From JAQUYS01 sp964430665 (GTDB taxonomy: Archaea; Nanobdellota; Nanobdellia; Woesearchaeales; SKGA01), in the NCBI GenBank assembly GCA_964430665.1, contig CAYSFC010000003.1, positions 1-51,550 on the forward strand: 51,550 nt of DNA. Reading direction: 5' to 3'. A program made the position numbers and the translations under genes. Position 1 is the first letter of the stretch; every line of letters starts with the position of its first letter. Below are positions 42,248 to 50,602 of the stretch, piece by piece. The notes beneath the pieces are model-generated. The model did not search any database. It saw only the letters and a program-made list of their open reading frames with translations, and had not been told where the DNA came from.

Positions 42248-43288
42248 ATGATTACATTAGACGCGAAAGATTTTTGTCAATATGAATCTTCTTTAAATAC
42301 TGCTTTAGCTTTAGCTTCTTTATTAAAAAAAGAAATAAAAATCATAAATATAGACAAACTTCCAATAACCTCAGTACAATCATTAACAGTCTTAAAAGAA
42401 GCTACAAATGCTTATGTTGAAGGAGGAATACTAAATTCAGACGAAATAATATTTCAACCCACAAAAGAATTTAATTTAAAAAAAGCAGAATTTGAATTAG
42501 ATAAAGATTCTTCATTTTTAGAAATATTACAATCTTTGTTAATACCCATATTATTTTCAAACAAAAAAACACATCTAAAAATAAAAGGAGGAACACATTT
42601 AACAAAAATTTCACTGGAATATTTAAAAGAAGTTTTAATAAATTATTTACAAAAATATACTAAAGGAATATTGTTAAAACTAAATTCAATCGGTTTTTTT
42701 TCAGAAGGAGAATTTGAATTAATCATCGATAGTAAAACAAACTTAAACAACATAGAGCCCATAAACATACAATACCATTCAAATTTAATAGGGATAAAAA
42801 CCCACTTAACGTTAACAAATGATTTAGAAAAATATGCAAAACCCATTAGACAACTACTAGAATTGTCTTTTCCAGAAATAACCATTATAACACTACCAAA
42901 ATCAAAAAAGTGTGAGAAATCTTGTTTAGTTTTAGACTCATTTGCATTATTTGGAAAAGACGATAACTTTGATAACAAATCCCCTTACATAAAACATTTA
43001 TCAAAAGTAGCTCCCCAAGAAATATCACTAAACTCTGAAAGTTTTCAAAAAGCAATTTTAAATTATATAAAAGAATTAAAAGAAATTCTGAACAAAGACG
43101 GAATAGATGAAACTTCATCCATCTTTCTATTACCCATAATTGGATTGTCTGGCGGAGAGATCATTGTTCACGAAGTTACACAAGAAATAAAATCCTTGAT
43201 TTTTGTCATTGAAAATATTCTAAACATAAAATTTAAAATTAAAGATAAATCTATTTCTAATGAAATAATTTCAATAAACGATCTTTAA
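42248..43288 (+). CDS. RtcA/Rcl1-like protein without cyclase active site
   Basis: 346 residues with the overall order of RNA 3'-phosphate cyclases: LNTALALASLLKKEIKIINI, a central repeat, LQSLLIPILFSNKKTHLKIKGGTHL, FSEGEFELII, and a C-terminal LLPIIGLSGGEIIVHE. Key residues are missing: the Gly-rich nucleotide loop at the N-terminus reads LDAKDFCQYESS, and the position of the adenylated His in RtcA appears to be Gln or Glu. This resembles eukaryotic Rcl1, which has lost catalysis and works in rRNA processing. Family assignment is by pattern only. Confidence 0.7.
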   Translation: MITLDAKDFCQYESSLNTALALASLLKKEIKIINIDKLPITSVQSLTVLKEATNAYVEGGILNSDEIIFQPTKEFNLKKAEFELDKDSSFLEILQSLLIPILFSNKKTHLKIKGGTHLTKISLEYLKEVLINYLQKYTKGILLKLNSIGFFSEGEFELIIDSKTNLNNIEPINIQYHSNLIGIKTHLTLTNDLEKYAKPIRQLLELSFPEITIITLPKSKKCEKSCLVLDSFALFGKDDNFDNKSPYIKHLSKVAPQEISLNSESFQKAILNYIKELKEILNKDGIDETSSIFLLPIIGLSGGEIIVHEVTQEIKSLIFVIENILNIKFKIKDKSISNEIISINDL

Positions 43289-43309
43289 TTATTTATAAAT
43301 AAAATAGAA

Positions 43310-43322
43310 ACATTTATATATC
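43310..43322 (+). promoter_or_regulatory. TATA box of the grpE-dnaK operon
   Basis: GAAACATTTATATATC spans 43307-43322. The purine-rich BRE-like GAAA and TATA predict a start near 43340. An almost identical element precedes the gene at 50603. Confidence 0.55.
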
Positions 43323-43343
43323 ATTTATGTTTACCTCGTCTTT

Positions 43344-43360
43344 GTTGACTTTAAATCAAC
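43344..43360 (+). promoter_or_regulatory. Hairpin at the start of the grpE leader
   Basis: GTTGA (43344-43348) and TCAAC (43356-43360) pair around CTTTAAA, possibly extended by CTC (43335-43337)/GAG (43361-43363). It sits at the predicted 5' end of the message, where it could affect stability or heat control. Confidence 0.35.
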
Positions 43361-43372
43361 GAGAATAAGAAA

Positions 43373-43900
43373 ATGACAAAAGAAAAAAAATCCTCGAAAA
43401 ATGATGAGATAACTTCATTAAAAGAAGAATTAACTCAAATGAGTAATAATTTTTTAAGACTTCAAGCAGAATTTGCAAATTATAGAAAAAGAAATGATTG
43501 TCTTGCAGAAGATTCATTTAATAATGGTGTAGAACGAGTTCTAACAAAACTAATAGATGTTTTAGATGATTTTGATTTAGCTTTACAAAACACAGATGCA
43601 AAACCTGAAGATATCAAAAAAGGTTTAGAACTAATTTATGCAAAATTATTTGGAGTTGGAGAAGAATTTAATCTCAAAAAAATAGACTGTAAAGACCAAA
43701 TTTTCGATCCTAAAATTCATGAAGCTCTTTTAGCAGAAGAATCAGAAAAACCTGAAGGAACAATATTAGAAGAACTTCAGAAAGGATACAAAGTCAATGA
43801 GAATGTTATAAGACATTCAAAAGTTAAAGTTTCAAAAAATACAGAAGAACAAAACAAGTCTTCTAATACAAAAAATAATAAAGGTGAAAAAAATGAGTAA
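43373..43900 (+). CDS. grpE: Nucleotide exchange factor GrpE
   Basis: 175 residues: N-terminal helix, then the dimer and beta-domain signature (LQAEFANYRKRNDCLAEDSF, KIDCKDQIFDPKIHEALLAE). GrpE releases ADP from DnaK. Archaea that have this system are thought to have received it from bacteria. The stop lies inside the dnaK start region (ATGAGTAA), so translation is coupled. Confidence 0.93.
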   Translation: MTKEKKSSKNDEITSLKEELTQMSNNFLRLQAEFANYRKRNDCLAEDSFNNGVERVLTKLIDVLDDFDLALQNTDAKPEDIKKGLELIYAKLFGVGEEFNLKKIDCKDQIFDPKIHEALLAEESEKPEGTILEELQKGYKVNENVIRHSKVKVSKNTEEQNKSSNTKNNKGEKNE

Positions 43901-45758
43901 AATTATTGGTATAGATTTAGGTACAACATTCAGTGCTGTTGCAGTACTTGAAGGTGGAAAACCAACTATAATTCCGAACGCAGAAGGAGCTAGAACAACA
44001 CCAAGCGTAGTTTCCATAAAGAATGGAGAACGATTAGTTGGAAAATTAGCAAAAAATCAATCGGTTTTAAACCCAGATCACACTGTAAGATCAATCAAAA
44101 GACATATGGGTGAAGATCACAAAGTAACAATAGATGGGAAAGATTATAGTCCTCAAGAAATTAGTGCAATGATTTTAGGAAAACTAAAAGCAGATGCAGA
44201 AGCATACTTAGGAGAACCTGTAAATAAAGCAGTAATAACTGTTCCAGCCTACTTTACTGATGCACAAAGACAAGCAACAAAAGATGCAGGTAAAATTGCA
44301 GGACTAGAAGTTGAAAGAATTATCAACGAACCGACTGCAGCATCATTAGCATATGGATTAGATAAAGGACATGATCACACAATCTTAGTTTTCGATTTTG
44401 GTGGTGGAACTTTTGATGTATCTATATTAGAACTAGGAGATGGTGTTTTTGAAGTTAAAGCATCAAACGGAGATAACTTATTAGGTGGAGACGATATAGA
44501 TCAACTCTTAATTGATTACATGGCTGATGATTTCAAAGCAAGCCAAGGTGTTGATTTAAGAAACGACAAAACAGCTTTACAAAGATTAAAAGAAGCTGCA
44601 GAAAATGCAAAGATTGAATTGTCCTCAAAACAATCCACAAGCATAAATCTACCTTTTATTACAGCAGATTCAACAGGTCCAAAACATCTAACTATGGAAA
44701 TTACAAGACCTCAATTCAACGATTTAATTAAAGATATACTTGAAAGATTAAAAGCTCCAACAGAGAAAGCTCTAAAAGATTCTGGTTTATCTACAAATGA
44801 AATAAACAAAATTATTTTCGTAGGAGGTTCAACAAGAATACCTGCAGTACAAGAGTTAGTTAAAAAACTAACTGGAAAAGAAGGAGATAAATCTGTAAAT
44901 CCAGATGAAGCTGTTGCACTAGGTGCATCCATTCAAGGAGGAATTCTAGCAGGAGATGTTAAAGATGTTTTACTTTTAGATGTAACTCCATTAAGTTTAG
45001 GTATTGAAACTTTAGGAGGTGTTTTTACAAAAATAATTGATAAAAACACAACAATTCCAACAAAGAAAAGTCAAACATTCTCTACTGCAGCAGATAATCA
45101 ACCAGCAGTTACAATCAAAGTTGGTCAAGGTGAACGTTCTATGTTTACAGACAATAAAGAACTAGGACAATTCGATTTAGTGGGAATACCTCCTGCACCT
45201 CGTGGAGTTCCACAAATCGAAGTTACCTTCGACATAGATGCAAATGGAATAGTTCATGTTTCTGCAAAAGATTTAGGAACAAATAAAGAACAATCTATTA
45301 AAATAACTGCATCCTCTAATTTATCTGACGAAGAAATTGAAAAAATGAAAAAAGATGCTGAAGCGCATGCCGCAGAAGATAAGAAAAAGAAAGAAGAAAT
45401 TGAAATTATAAATCAAGCAGACACTTTAGTATTTTCAGCAGAAAAACTTTTCAAAGACTTTGAAGGAAAAGTAGATAAAACTGAGATTGAATCTGTGAAA
45501 AAAGAAATTGATGCATTAAAGAAACTTTTAGAAGTAGAGAAAAAAGATGTAGATGCAATAAAAAAGAAAACTGAAGAAATTAATGAAAAAATTCAAAAAT
45601 TATCTACAGAAATGTATCAAAAGGCTGCTGCCGCACAACAGAAAGCCGGAACACAGAATGCTGAGGACTCTACATCTAAAGATGGAGAGGACGTTGTTGA
45701 TGCAGATTTCACAGAAGAAAAATCAGACAAAAAGAAAGATGCTGAAGAGAAGAAATAA
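43893..45758 (+). CDS. dnaK: Chaperone protein DnaK (Hsp70)
   Basis: 621 residues. ATPase domain (IGIDLGTTFSAVAVLEGG, FDFGGGTFDVSIL, IFVGGSTRIPAVQEL), linker DVLLLDVTPLSLGIETLGG and substrate-binding domain, with a C-terminal acidic tail. The ATPase lacks the extra N-terminal segment of Gram-negative DnaK, as in archaeal and Gram-positive forms. AGGTG six bases before ATG 43893 sets the start. A hairpin-U-tract terminator overlaps the stop codon. Confidence 0.97.
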   Translation: MSKIIGIDLGTTFSAVAVLEGGKPTIIPNAEGARTTPSVVSIKNGERLVGKLAKNQSVLNPDHTVRSIKRHMGEDHKVTIDGKDYSPQEISAMILGKLKADAEAYLGEPVNKAVITVPAYFTDAQRQATKDAGKIAGLEVERIINEPTAASLAYGLDKGHDHTILVFDFGGGTFDVSILELGDGVFEVKASNGDNLLGGDDIDQLLIDYMADDFKASQGVDLRNDKTALQRLKEAAENAKIELSSKQSTSINLPFITADSTGPKHLTMEITRPQFNDLIKDILERLKAPTEKALKDSGLSTNEINKIIFVGGSTRIPAVQELVKKLTGKEGDKSVNPDEAVALGASIQGGILAGDVKDVLLLDVTPLSLGIETLGGVFTKIIDKNTTIPTKKSQTFSTAADNQPAVTIKVGQGERSMFTDNKELGQFDLVGIPPAPRGVPQIEVTFDIDANGIVHVSAKDLGTNKEQSIKITASSNLSDEEIEKMKKDAEAHAAEDKKKKEEIEIINQADTLVFSAEKLFKDFEGKVDKTEIESVKKEIDALKKLLEVEKKDVDAIKKKTEEINEKIQKLSTEMYQKAAAAQQKAGTQNAEDSTSKDGEDVVDADFTEEKSDKKKDAEEKK

Positions 45759-45790
45759 TTCTTCTCAATTTTTATTTTTATTTTATTATT
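45747..45790 (+). terminator. Terminator hairpin at the dnaK stop codon
   Basis: GAGAAGAA (45747-45754), loop ATAA, TTCTTCTC (45759-45766), then a T-rich run to 45790. The dnaK stop codon TAA is in the loop region. It separates grpE-dnaK from the DHH-dnaJ pair, at least partly. Confidence 0.65.
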
Positions 45791-45796
45791 TAGAAG

Positions 45797-46912
45797 GTGT
45801 GTAAAATCGTAAAAATAGAAAACAAAGTATTACTTCAAAAATTCAAAGATTACATTAGTTCTATAAATACAGAAAGTAATGTTGCAATAGTTCATCATAC
45901 AGATGCAGATGGAATGTCATCTGGAACAATAACTAAAATTTCTTTAGAAAGATTAAACATAATTCCAAAATTAGTTTTACCTACCAGTAAAAGGAAAATG
46001 ACTGAAGAATTAATCGAACTATTAAATAAATATAAAGTTACACATTTAATAATAACTGATCTACCAGGAGAGTCTTTTCAAAATATCGAAAAAATACCAC
46101 AAATAAAAGTGTTAGTTATAGATCATCATCCTGTCGAAAAAGAAATTATTCCTGAAAACATATTAGTAATCAAACCAAATTTATTTCAATCTCAACTCCA
46201 AACATTTAATATGTGTGCAACCCACATTTGTTATCTTTTCTTTTCAGAAATAATAAATATAACTGATTTAGATTGGATAGCTTCGCTAGGCATGATTGGA
46301 GATATATGTTATGAATCTCAGAAAGAATTCATAGATCAAGTCCTAAGAAAAAATAACACAGACATAAAACCCGATGTTTATGACACTGAATTTGGAACAT
46401 TAGTTAATTACATAACTTATGCAGATGCCACTAAAGAAGAAGAATCATACAAAAAAGTTTTAGACGCATTAAGCACTTCAAATAATTACAAAGAAGCTTT
46501 ACAAAAACTAATTGAATTTAAACACATAGAAAACACTGTAAAAAAATATATAGAAAATTTTCAAAAAGATGTAGAAAAAATAAACGAAAATTTATATTTT
46601 TATGAAATAGATTCTCCTTATGATTTAGGTTCAATGATATCAACAGTAATATCTATAAAACAAATACCTCAAAGCGCCCTTTTTGTTTTAAACAAACACT
46701 TTGAAAACAAATTAAGAATAAGTGCAAGATGTCAATCTGGAAATCAAGACATGGGAAAAATAATGTTCAAAGCACAATCGTTATTTGAAAACTCTAACGG
46801 AGGAGGGCATAAACCTGCTGCAGGAGGAACAATACAACAAAAAGATGAAAAGAAATTTAAAGAGTTTGTAATTAATGAAATAACTAAAGAAAAAGGTGAC
46901 GATAGTGAGTAA
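45797..46912 (+). CDS. DHH/DHHA1-family phosphoesterase (RecJ-like)
   Basis: 371 residues with the DHH motifs (VHHTDADGMSSG, LIITDLPG, VIDHHPVE, GMIGDICYE) and the DHHA1 domain (SARCQSG, then NGGGHKPAAGG). These are metal-dependent phosphodiesterases or exonucleases; in archaea relatives include GAN and RecJ-like proteins acting on DNA or RNA. The only standard start, GTG 45797, is inside the AGGTG ribosome site; ATC at 45806 lies at the standard 6-base spacing. It lies between dnaK and dnaJ, and its end overlaps dnaJ by eight bases. Confidence 0.9.
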   Translation: MCKIVKIENKVLLQKFKDYISSINTESNVAIVHHTDADGMSSGTITKISLERLNIIPKLVLPTSKRKMTEELIELLNKYKVTHLIITDLPGESFQNIEKIPQIKVLVIDHHPVEKEIIPENILVIKPNLFQSQLQTFNMCATHICYLFFSEIINITDLDWIASLGMIGDICYESQKEFIDQVLRKNNTDIKPDVYDTEFGTLVNYITYADATKEEESYKKVLDALSTSNNYKEALQKLIEFKHIENTVKKYIENFQKDVEKINENLYFYEIDSPYDLGSMISTVISIKQIPQSALFVLNKHFENKLRISARCQSGNQDMGKIMFKAQSLFENSNGGGHKPAAGGTIQQKDEKKFKEFVINEITKEKGDDSE

Positions 46913-48008
46913 AGATTATTATAAAATTCTCGGAGTAGAAAAAGGAGCCTCCAAAGAAGAAATAAAAAAAGCATATAAAAAATTAGCTAAAAAATATCAT
47001 CCTGACTTAAATAAAGATAATTCTGAAGCTGAAAAAAAATTCAAAGAAATAAATGAAGCGGCTTCAATTCTTACAAACGAACAAAAACGTTCCCAATATG
47101 ATCAATTTGGATCAGAAGGAATGAATTCTGGTTTCGGCGGAGGAGGTTTCGGCGGAGGATTTGAAGGTTTCGATTTTAACGACATATTCAGCAACATTTT
47201 CGGCGGAGGATTTGGCTCAAGCAGACAAAGAGGACCGCGAAGAGGAGCTGATTTAAGATATGATATCGAAATCTCCTTAGAAGAAGTATTTTCTGGAGTT
47301 GAAAAGAAAATAAAATTAGTAAAAGAAGATACTTGCGATTCTTGCAATGGTGAAGGTGGAACTGATTTAGGCATTTGTGAAACTTGTGGTGGAAGCGGAG
47401 CCACAGTTACAATGAAAAGAACTCCTTTTGGAGTATTTCAAACACAAAGAGTATGTCCTACTTGTCATGGAAGAGGAAAATCTGTGAAAAATACTTGTAC
47501 TGCCTGTGGTGGTTCTGGACATGTTAAAAAAGAAAAAACAATCAAAATCACAATTCCTGAAGGCATTGAATCAGGAACTAAATTAAGAGTTTCAAATGAA
47601 GGAGAACCAGGAGAACCAGGAGCTCCTAAAGGAGACCTATATGTTGTTGTATTTGTTAAAGAACATCCTATTTTTGAAAGAGAAGGAAGTGATTTATACG
47701 TAGATGTTCCAATATCTTTCGCTCAAGCAGCTAAAGGCACAACAATTGAAATACCTACTATTGACGGAATTGCAGATTTAAAGATTCCTTCAGGAACTCA
47801 ACCAGGAACCATATTACGTATGAAAGGAAAAGGTTTACCACATATGAGAGCATATAGTCAAGGAGATCAGTTTGTAAAAATAAAAGTAGAAGTTCCAACA
47901 AGTCTAACTAAAAAACAAAAAGAATTGCTAGATGAATTTGATAAATGTTCGAAAGATAAACACCCACACAAAAAATTATTTGAAAAATTAAAAGACGTAT
48001 TTTCATAA
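46905..48008 (+). CDS. dnaJ: Chaperone protein DnaJ (type I Hsp40)
   Basis: 367 residues with the full type I plan. The J domain has the HPD motif (KKYHPDLNKDN). A Gly/Phe-rich linker follows (about 70-115), then four zinc repeats (CDSCNGEG, CETCGGSG, CPTCHGRG, CTACGGSG) and the C-terminal substrate domains. It stimulates DnaK ATPase and delivers clients. GTG 46905 is the start: AGGTG lies exactly six bases upstream. It overlaps the DHH gene by eight bases. Confidence 0.96.
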   Translation: MSKDYYKILGVEKGASKEEIKKAYKKLAKKYHPDLNKDNSEAEKKFKEINEAASILTNEQKRSQYDQFGSEGMNSGFGGGGFGGGFEGFDFNDIFSNIFGGGFGSSRQRGPRRGADLRYDIEISLEEVFSGVEKKIKLVKEDTCDSCNGEGGTDLGICETCGGSGATVTMKRTPFGVFQTQRVCPTCHGRGKSVKNTCTACGGSGHVKKEKTIKITIPEGIESGTKLRVSNEGEPGEPGAPKGDLYVVVFVKEHPIFEREGSDLYVDVPISFAQAAKGTTIEIPTIDGIADLKIPSGTQPGTILRMKGKGLPHMRAYSQGDQFVKIKVEVPTSLTKKQKELLDEFDKCSKDKHPHKKLFEKLKDVFS

Positions 48009-48044
48009 GAAAGATTTAAATAAATTAAATAAAAACAAAAAGTA

Positions 48045-48077
48045 GGGATGAAAAAGAGTTAAATAAACTTTCATCTC
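48045..48077 (+). promoter_or_regulatory. Hairpin in the leader of the 78-residue gene
   Basis: GGGATGAAA (48045-48053) pairs with TTTCATCTC (48069-48077), nine pairs with one G-U and a 15-base loop. It begins near the start predicted from TTTAAATAAATT (about 48014-48026). Confidence 0.4.
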
Positions 48078-48096
48078 CAAATTTCGAGGTATTAAA

Positions 48097-48333
48097 ATGG
48101 CTGAAAAACAAAATAAAGATGAACAAATCGGATTTCACAAAGGATCTCTAGACACTTTAGCTAAAGAAAGAACAGAATTAGCAAGAATATTAACAATAGT
48201 AGAACAACTTATTCAATTCCACGCTGCTTCATTAAAAGAATTAGGAGTAGATGTAGAAGCAATGGTTAAAGAAGCTGAAAAACAAGTTCAAGAAACTAAA
48301 GAGAAGAAAAAACCTATTGAAGACATACTATAG
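48097..48333 (+). CDS. Hypothetical helical protein
   Basis: 78 residues, two helices (IGFHKGSLDTLAKERTELAR and ILTIVEQLIQFHAASLKEL) and a Lys/Glu-rich tail. GAGGT six bases before the ATG. Prefoldin-like or scaffold shape is possible. No family recognised. Confidence 0.75.
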   Translation: MAEKQNKDEQIGFHKGSLDTLAKERTELARILTIVEQLIQFHAASLKELGVDVEAMVKEAEKQVQETKEKKKPIEDIL

Positions 48334-48377
48334 TTATTAATTTTTTTAGTCTGTTAAAAAATCAATGAGCGACTATA

Positions 48378-48674
48378 ATGTTAACTTTAGAAGAAATAAG
48401 AAAATCTCCAATAGCTAAAACAGATGTTGGTGATTTAATTGCTATAAATGGTTTGCCACAGACAGAATTTCTAGTTCAAGGTAAAATAAAAAAAATTCGT
48501 GCAGGTTTATTTTTCATAAATATAGAAGGAGAATCTTTTACAGCATCTAAATTAGATAATTTTGAAGTTGGAGAAAATATTATTTGTGTTATTAGAGCAG
48601 AAGTTGATTCCAATAATGTGAATATAAACAACAATAATGCTAAATTTATAATAAAAGGAGTAGAGAAAATTTAA
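48378..48674 (+). CDS. Hypothetical small beta protein, possible OB-fold
   Basis: 98 residues, mainly beta (VQGKIKKIRAGLFFINIEGE, ENIICVIRAEVDSNNVNI). The pattern of five strands hints at an OB-fold, so a nucleic-acid role is possible. The last four bases overlap the convergent gene. No family recognised. Confidence 0.7.
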   Translation: MLTLEEIRKSPIAKTDVGDLIAINGLPQTEFLVQGKIKKIRAGLFFINIEGESFTASKLDNFEVGENIICVIRAEVDSNNVNINNNNAKFIIKGVEKI

Positions 48675-48994
48675 GCAGCTGCTTCATAATGTATTGTTAG
48701 AGCAATATCTTCAATTTTTTCATGAAGTTTTTCTATTTTTTTAACAAAAACTTCCATATCTTCTTTTTTCATGGTTTTTTTAGCAATATATTTTATAGAA
48801 TTTGCTTCTGTTTTTATCGCCTTAATGTTATTCGCTAAATCTCCATAAGCACCATGTTCTCTAAGAAATCTGTCGCATTGATTTTCTAAAATCTGAACTT
48901 GTTTTAAAATTGTACTTCCAGTTTCAGCATTTTTTACAGCCATCTTCAAACCTTTAATAGCTGTATTTAAATGAACTCCAATATTTCTTATCAT
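48671..48994 (-). CDS. Hypothetical helical protein
   Basis: 107 residues, all helical and charged (NTAIKGLKMAVKNAETGSTI, KQVQILENQCDRFLREHGA). ATG 48994 is chosen because AGGTG lies five bases upstream; the frame extends to 49015. It may be a four-helix or PhoU-like small protein. No family recognised. Confidence 0.72.
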   Translation of the reverse strand: MIRNIGVHLNTAIKGLKMAVKNAETGSTILKQVQILENQCDRFLREHGAYGDLANNIKAIKTEANSIKYIAKKTMKKEDMEVFVKKIEKLHEKIEDIALTIHYEAAA

Positions 48995-49044
48995 AATAAC
49001 ACCTAATGAATTCAAGATATTTAATTATTTAAATCTTTCTGAAA

Positions 49045-49815
49045 TTATAGAATTTTTTTAATGGCTTTTATTTTCTTCTGGGTTGCTTTTTCTCCAATTT
49101 TAATGAGAGATTTATCATTAAATTTAAAACCAATATATTTATTTTTAAAATCAGGTTTAATTATAACTGTGTTTTTATCTTTAATTACTAATTCTTTTCT
49201 CAACATTTCATAACTATAAAAAATAGATTCAATGAAATTCAAATTTGTACATTTTCTATCATTCATAAAAGGTAAGTCCACAGCAATTATTTTATTCGCT
49301 CCTAATTTTTTAGCAACATCAACAGGTGTAGGATTCAAAAGCCCCCCATCAACAAGAATTTTTTTATTTAATTTAAATGGTGAAAATATCCCTGGAACAC
49401 TCACACTTCCTCTAACTGCTTTAGCTAAACTTCCTTTTTTTATTACCTCAATTTCACCTTTCTGAAAATTTGTAGCAACCACAAAAAAAGGAATTTGTGT
49501 ATCTTTGAAACTTTTTTTAGAATATATTTTTTCAAAAAATTTCTCTACTTTATCCCCCTTTATTAGAGACTTATTAATTTTGTTAAAATCAATCAATTTA
49601 AACAAATCAATATTTTTCATATTTGTGAAAAGTTTCTCAGTTCCAAATATATCTAGATTCAAAGAATAATGTGCGCCTACAATTGCACCAATACTACACC
49701 CAACAATCATATCAATAGGAATATTATTTTTTTCTAATTCTTTAATAACACCTATGTGAGTAACGCCTCTAGCCGAACCAGATCCAAGAACAAGAGCAAC
49801 TTTGTTTTTTACCAT
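49045..49815 (-). CDS. Patatin-like phospholipase
   Basis: 256 residues with the catalytic dyad motifs: oxyanion loop GSGSARG, Ser motif GCSIG and Asp motif DGG (VDGGLLNPTPV). It resembles RssA/YlbK-type bacterial patatins. In archaea, whose lipids are ether-linked, the substrate is unclear; thioesters, host or environmental lipids are possible. Transcribed alone. Confidence 0.92.
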   Translation of the reverse strand: MVKNKVALVLGSGSARGVTHIGVIKELEKNNIPIDMIVGCSIGAIVGAHYSLNLDIFGTEKLFTNMKNIDLFKLIDFNKINKSLIKGDKVEKFFEKIYSKKSFKDTQIPFFVVATNFQKGEIEVIKKGSLAKAVRGSVSVPGIFSPFKLNKKILVDGGLLNPTPVDVAKKLGANKIIAVDLPFMNDRKCTNLNFIESIFYSYEMLRKELVIKDKNTVIIKPDFKNKYIGFKFNDKSLIKIGEKATQKKIKAIKKIL

Positions 49816-49893
49816 GTAAAAGATTATAAATTAATTATTTATTAAGTCTTCTATATTAAAAAAATATTTAAACAATGAAATTAATTCAAAATC

Positions 49894-50508
49894 ATGTCTC
49901 AAGAAGAACTAAATAAAATTAAGCAAAAAATAGCAACCGAATTAATTTGCCCACTAAAAAATGAAGCAACAAACATGGTTTTTGGAAAAGGAAATCCTGA
50001 AGCAGATATTTTAATTATAGGAGAAGCTCCTGGAGCAAATGAAGATTTACAAGGAATACCTTTTGTTGGAAAAGCTGGAAAAAACTTAGATAAATTCCTG
50101 AATTTAATTGGTTTGACTCTTGATGACATATATGTGGCAAACATTCTAAAATACAGACCTCCGAAAAATAGAAACCCTACAAAAGAAGAAATACAAAACC
50201 ACACACCTTATTTAATTGAACAAATAAACATAATAAAACCTAAGGTAATTTTACCTTTAGGAAAATTCGCCACTGAATTTTGCTTAGCAAATTTCGACAT
50301 CTCCAAAATGAAAACAATAGTTATGGGGAAAGTTCATGGAAAAATATTCAAAATAAATGATTTAACAATAATTCCCATGTATCATCCAGCTGCCATGATT
50401 TATAATCAGAAACTCAAGACAACTTTGGAAGAAGATTTTATCGAAGTAGGGTCTTTTTTAGGACTCAAAACCAAAAAAACCCCTCAAAATAGCTTAAATG
50501 ACCATTAG
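49894..50508 (+). CDS. Uracil-DNA glycosylase, family 4-like, iron-sulfur ligands missing
   Basis: 204 residues matching family 4 UDG: FGKGNPEADILIIGEAPG (motif A GEAPGANED), GIPFVGKAGKNLD, ANILKYRPPKNRNPTKEE and the C-terminal YHPAAM. It removes uracil from DNA. Family 4 normally holds a 4Fe-4S cluster with four Cys, but here only one (ICPL) remains; the other three positions are Glu, Tyr and His. Fold and catalytic motifs are kept, so activity is likely without the cluster. Confidence 0.9.
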   Translation: MSQEELNKIKQKIATELICPLKNEATNMVFGKGNPEADILIIGEAPGANEDLQGIPFVGKAGKNLDKFLNLIGLTLDDIYVANILKYRPPKNRNPTKEEIQNHTPYLIEQINIIKPKVILPLGKFATEFCLANFDISKMKTIVMGKVHGKIFKINDLTIIPMYHPAAMIYNQKLKTTLEEDFIEVGSFLGLKTKKTPQNSLNDH

Positions 50509-50570
50509 AATGCTTCAAACATTTATTAAATTATAATTAGTTGTCATTTATGGGTAGTAACAAAAACGAA

Positions 50571-50582
50571 ACATTTATATAG
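50571..50582 (+). promoter_or_regulatory. Strong TATA box of the transglutaminase-like gene
   Basis: CGAAACATTTATATAG; ACATTTATATAG is 50571-50582, about 20-32 bases before the ATG at 50603, so the message is leaderless. It nearly repeats the grpE promoter. Confidence 0.6.
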
Positions 50583-50602
50583 TTGTTCGAATTAAAAACA
50601 TT

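Noticed and set aside
45583..45804. 73-residue frame over the dnaK end
   Set aside because: Shifted frame of the Lys/Glu-rich dnaK tail; no start signals.
46896..46904. GTG 46896 as dnaJ start
   Set aside because: It is part of the AGGTG ribosome site; GTG 46905 lies at the standard spacing and starts the J domain.
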